Assembly (NCBI GenBank): GCA_949358305.1 | Contig: OX442324.1 | Coordinates: 3,416,001 to 3,480,000 of the forward strand | Direction of reading: 5' to 3' | Length of the DNA: 64,000 nucleotides | Origin: Strigamia acuminata | Taxonomy: Eukaryota; Arthropoda; Chilopoda; Geophilomorpha; Linotaeniidae | Part shown: one piece after another, positions 63,001-64,000 of the stretch | Layout of the letters: each line of letters begins with the position of its first letter | Position numbering within the stretch: position 1 is the stretch's first letter | The notes under the pieces: model-generated | What the model was told of the DNA's origin: nothing | What the model saw: only the letters and a program-made list of their open reading frames with translations | The model's database searches: none | Position numbers and translations under genes: made by a program

Positions 63001-64000
63001 TGCGATTGGGCGGTGCCTCGCAGTGTTTTTGCCTTTTTCTCAGGTGCTCGCAGCCGTGCCGCCACCGAAGCGTGTTTCCTGTGCACGGGGTATCTCCCTC
63101 TCTATCCTCTCGCTCTCTCTTGGTCTGTTCGGTTTCCGGTATACTAGTCGAACTAATTGAATCGTACGCGCTGCTGCAATCTGACAAATTACGTGGACGA
63201 AACAATGGCCTCCTGTGTGTTGTAATTTGAGGCGGGGGTGGGGTCACACCTGACGAGTCCCGTGTAGAAGACGCTGCTAAGACGTTCGTCGCATCGCGTG
63301 TGATGGGCGCATCAAGTCGTGCTCCGACGTGCGTGGCGTTTCGGTGATGCGGAATCAACTCTGGTTGGTTGTGCATCCACTTTGATTCATCTTATAAGGA
63401 CACACTTTGCTCCAGTTTTATTTCATCTTCGAGCAGCCACTGAATACACAACAGGTTTTACACTTCTCACTCTTATACCCTTCTCTCTTAATGGCACTGG
63501 AAGAATTCACGGGTGATTGTTTGTTTACACCGTGATTTCTCTGGTGCTATGAAGAGCGGCGAGGTGACGTTTCAACTCGGATTTTTTAGCGCTTAGCTAG
63601 ACAAAAAGTGTTTGGAATTAGTGAAGGATTGAACAAAAAATAGCTGCATTGTATATTGGCTGCTGTTGTAATGATTCACGTCCTGTCTTGTACTGTGACG
63701 TCTGTGGGTGGTGAGTCGGAACCGAAAGAAGAATGAAAACGCTGAAAGGGAATGGCGCACGCCATTCAAGGTCGAGGTCTCTTCCTTTTTTGCAATTTTT
63801 AAATTTTTTCGTTTGATTTTCTTGCATTTATATTATTGTTATTAGTAGGATATTATTATTTTTGTTTCAAGAGATTTATGTGTGGTGTTTTTGTTTGTTT
63901 TTTGTTTTTTTTTCCGTGTAAATAAATTTATCAACTGGTATATATATTCATTAACCGTTATCCTTGGCACTGGAAGAATTCACAGATGACTTGTAAGATC
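60022..64000. other. Upstream region of NICN1 and unassigned GC/CpG-rich DNA
   Basis: GC- and CpG-rich patches at about 60600-61180, 61370-62130 and 62640-63380 alternate with AT-rich tracts. Long ORFs occur on both strands (for example 61414-62067 minus, 217 codons; 61858-62199 plus) but overlap each other and show no domain or credible splice pairing. I take these as 5' UTR, promoter or enhancer DNA of a gene beyond the right edge. Simple repeats: (CTTT)n near 61636, (AACAAC)n near 61384, (TTTAA)n 62520-62590. Confidence 0.4.
60998..61055. repeat. 14-bp perfect inverted repeat with 30-nt loop
   Basis: GCTTCGAGATATTT (60998-61011) and AAATATCTCGAAGC (61042-61055) are exact complements around a 30-nt GC-rich loop. 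It lies in a CpG-rich patch. It could be a structured RNA element or paired protein-binding sites. Confidence 0.75.

Overview
This is a nuclear, intron-rich, AT-rich animal window, most likely from an arthropod. The case rests on short GT-AG introns, an intronless nuclear tRNA, and clear orthologues of FOXO, WARS2, a Regnase/ZC3H12 RNase, LAS1L, RPL34, pyridoxal kinase, a Ptp99A-type receptor phosphatase (an arthropod family), STRIP, HBP1 and NICN1. I rebuilt the gene models by hand from splice sites and reading-frame phase. All models given as complete close in frame from ATG to stop.

Layout. 1-6110: first coding exon of a FOXO gene (minus strand) with its GC-rich promoter; the rest of the gene lies beyond the left edge. 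6110-11500: mostly AT-rich DNA with a tRNA-Phe gene and a 341-bp fold-back MITE. 11567-13220: mitochondrial tryptophanyl-tRNA synthetase (plus), tail-to-tail with 13313-16521, a minus-strand gene that encodes an F-box joined to an actin-like fold. 16914-23477: a Regnase-type endoribonuclease (plus), head-to-head with the F-box gene. 23600-29275: the 3' ends of Regnase and LAS1L are duplicated, and a 2.4-kb block with a four-knuckle zinc-ribbon gene and RPL34 sits between the two copies. 29553-31942: pyridoxal kinase, sharing a 277-bp divergent promoter with LAS1L. 32871-47254: an 18-exon Ptp99A-like receptor tyrosine phosphatase (minus) with an inactive second phosphatase domain and a transposon-filled 5.6-kb intron. 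48839-52406: STRIP, a core STRIPAK subunit. 52688-54024: a short HBP1-type HMG-box factor without the AXH domain. 54769-55711: a small secreted precursor with an amidation/dibasic site, possibly a new neuropeptide. 55694-58349: a second locally duplicated block that flanks a broken aquaporin and a decayed Ty3-type retrotransposon. 59080-60021: nicolin-1 (minus). 60022-64000: GC/CpG-rich patches and hairpins, no gene recognised.

The genes do not form one pathway. Most are housekeeping or signalling genes packed in head-to-head or tail-to-tail pairs. The features most worth a second look are the F-box/actin-like fusion, the peptide precursor, the zinc-ribbon protein, the two insertions flanked by long direct duplications, and several intronic minisatellites, three of which share a TTTTTGC(A)CCTAAA-type seed.
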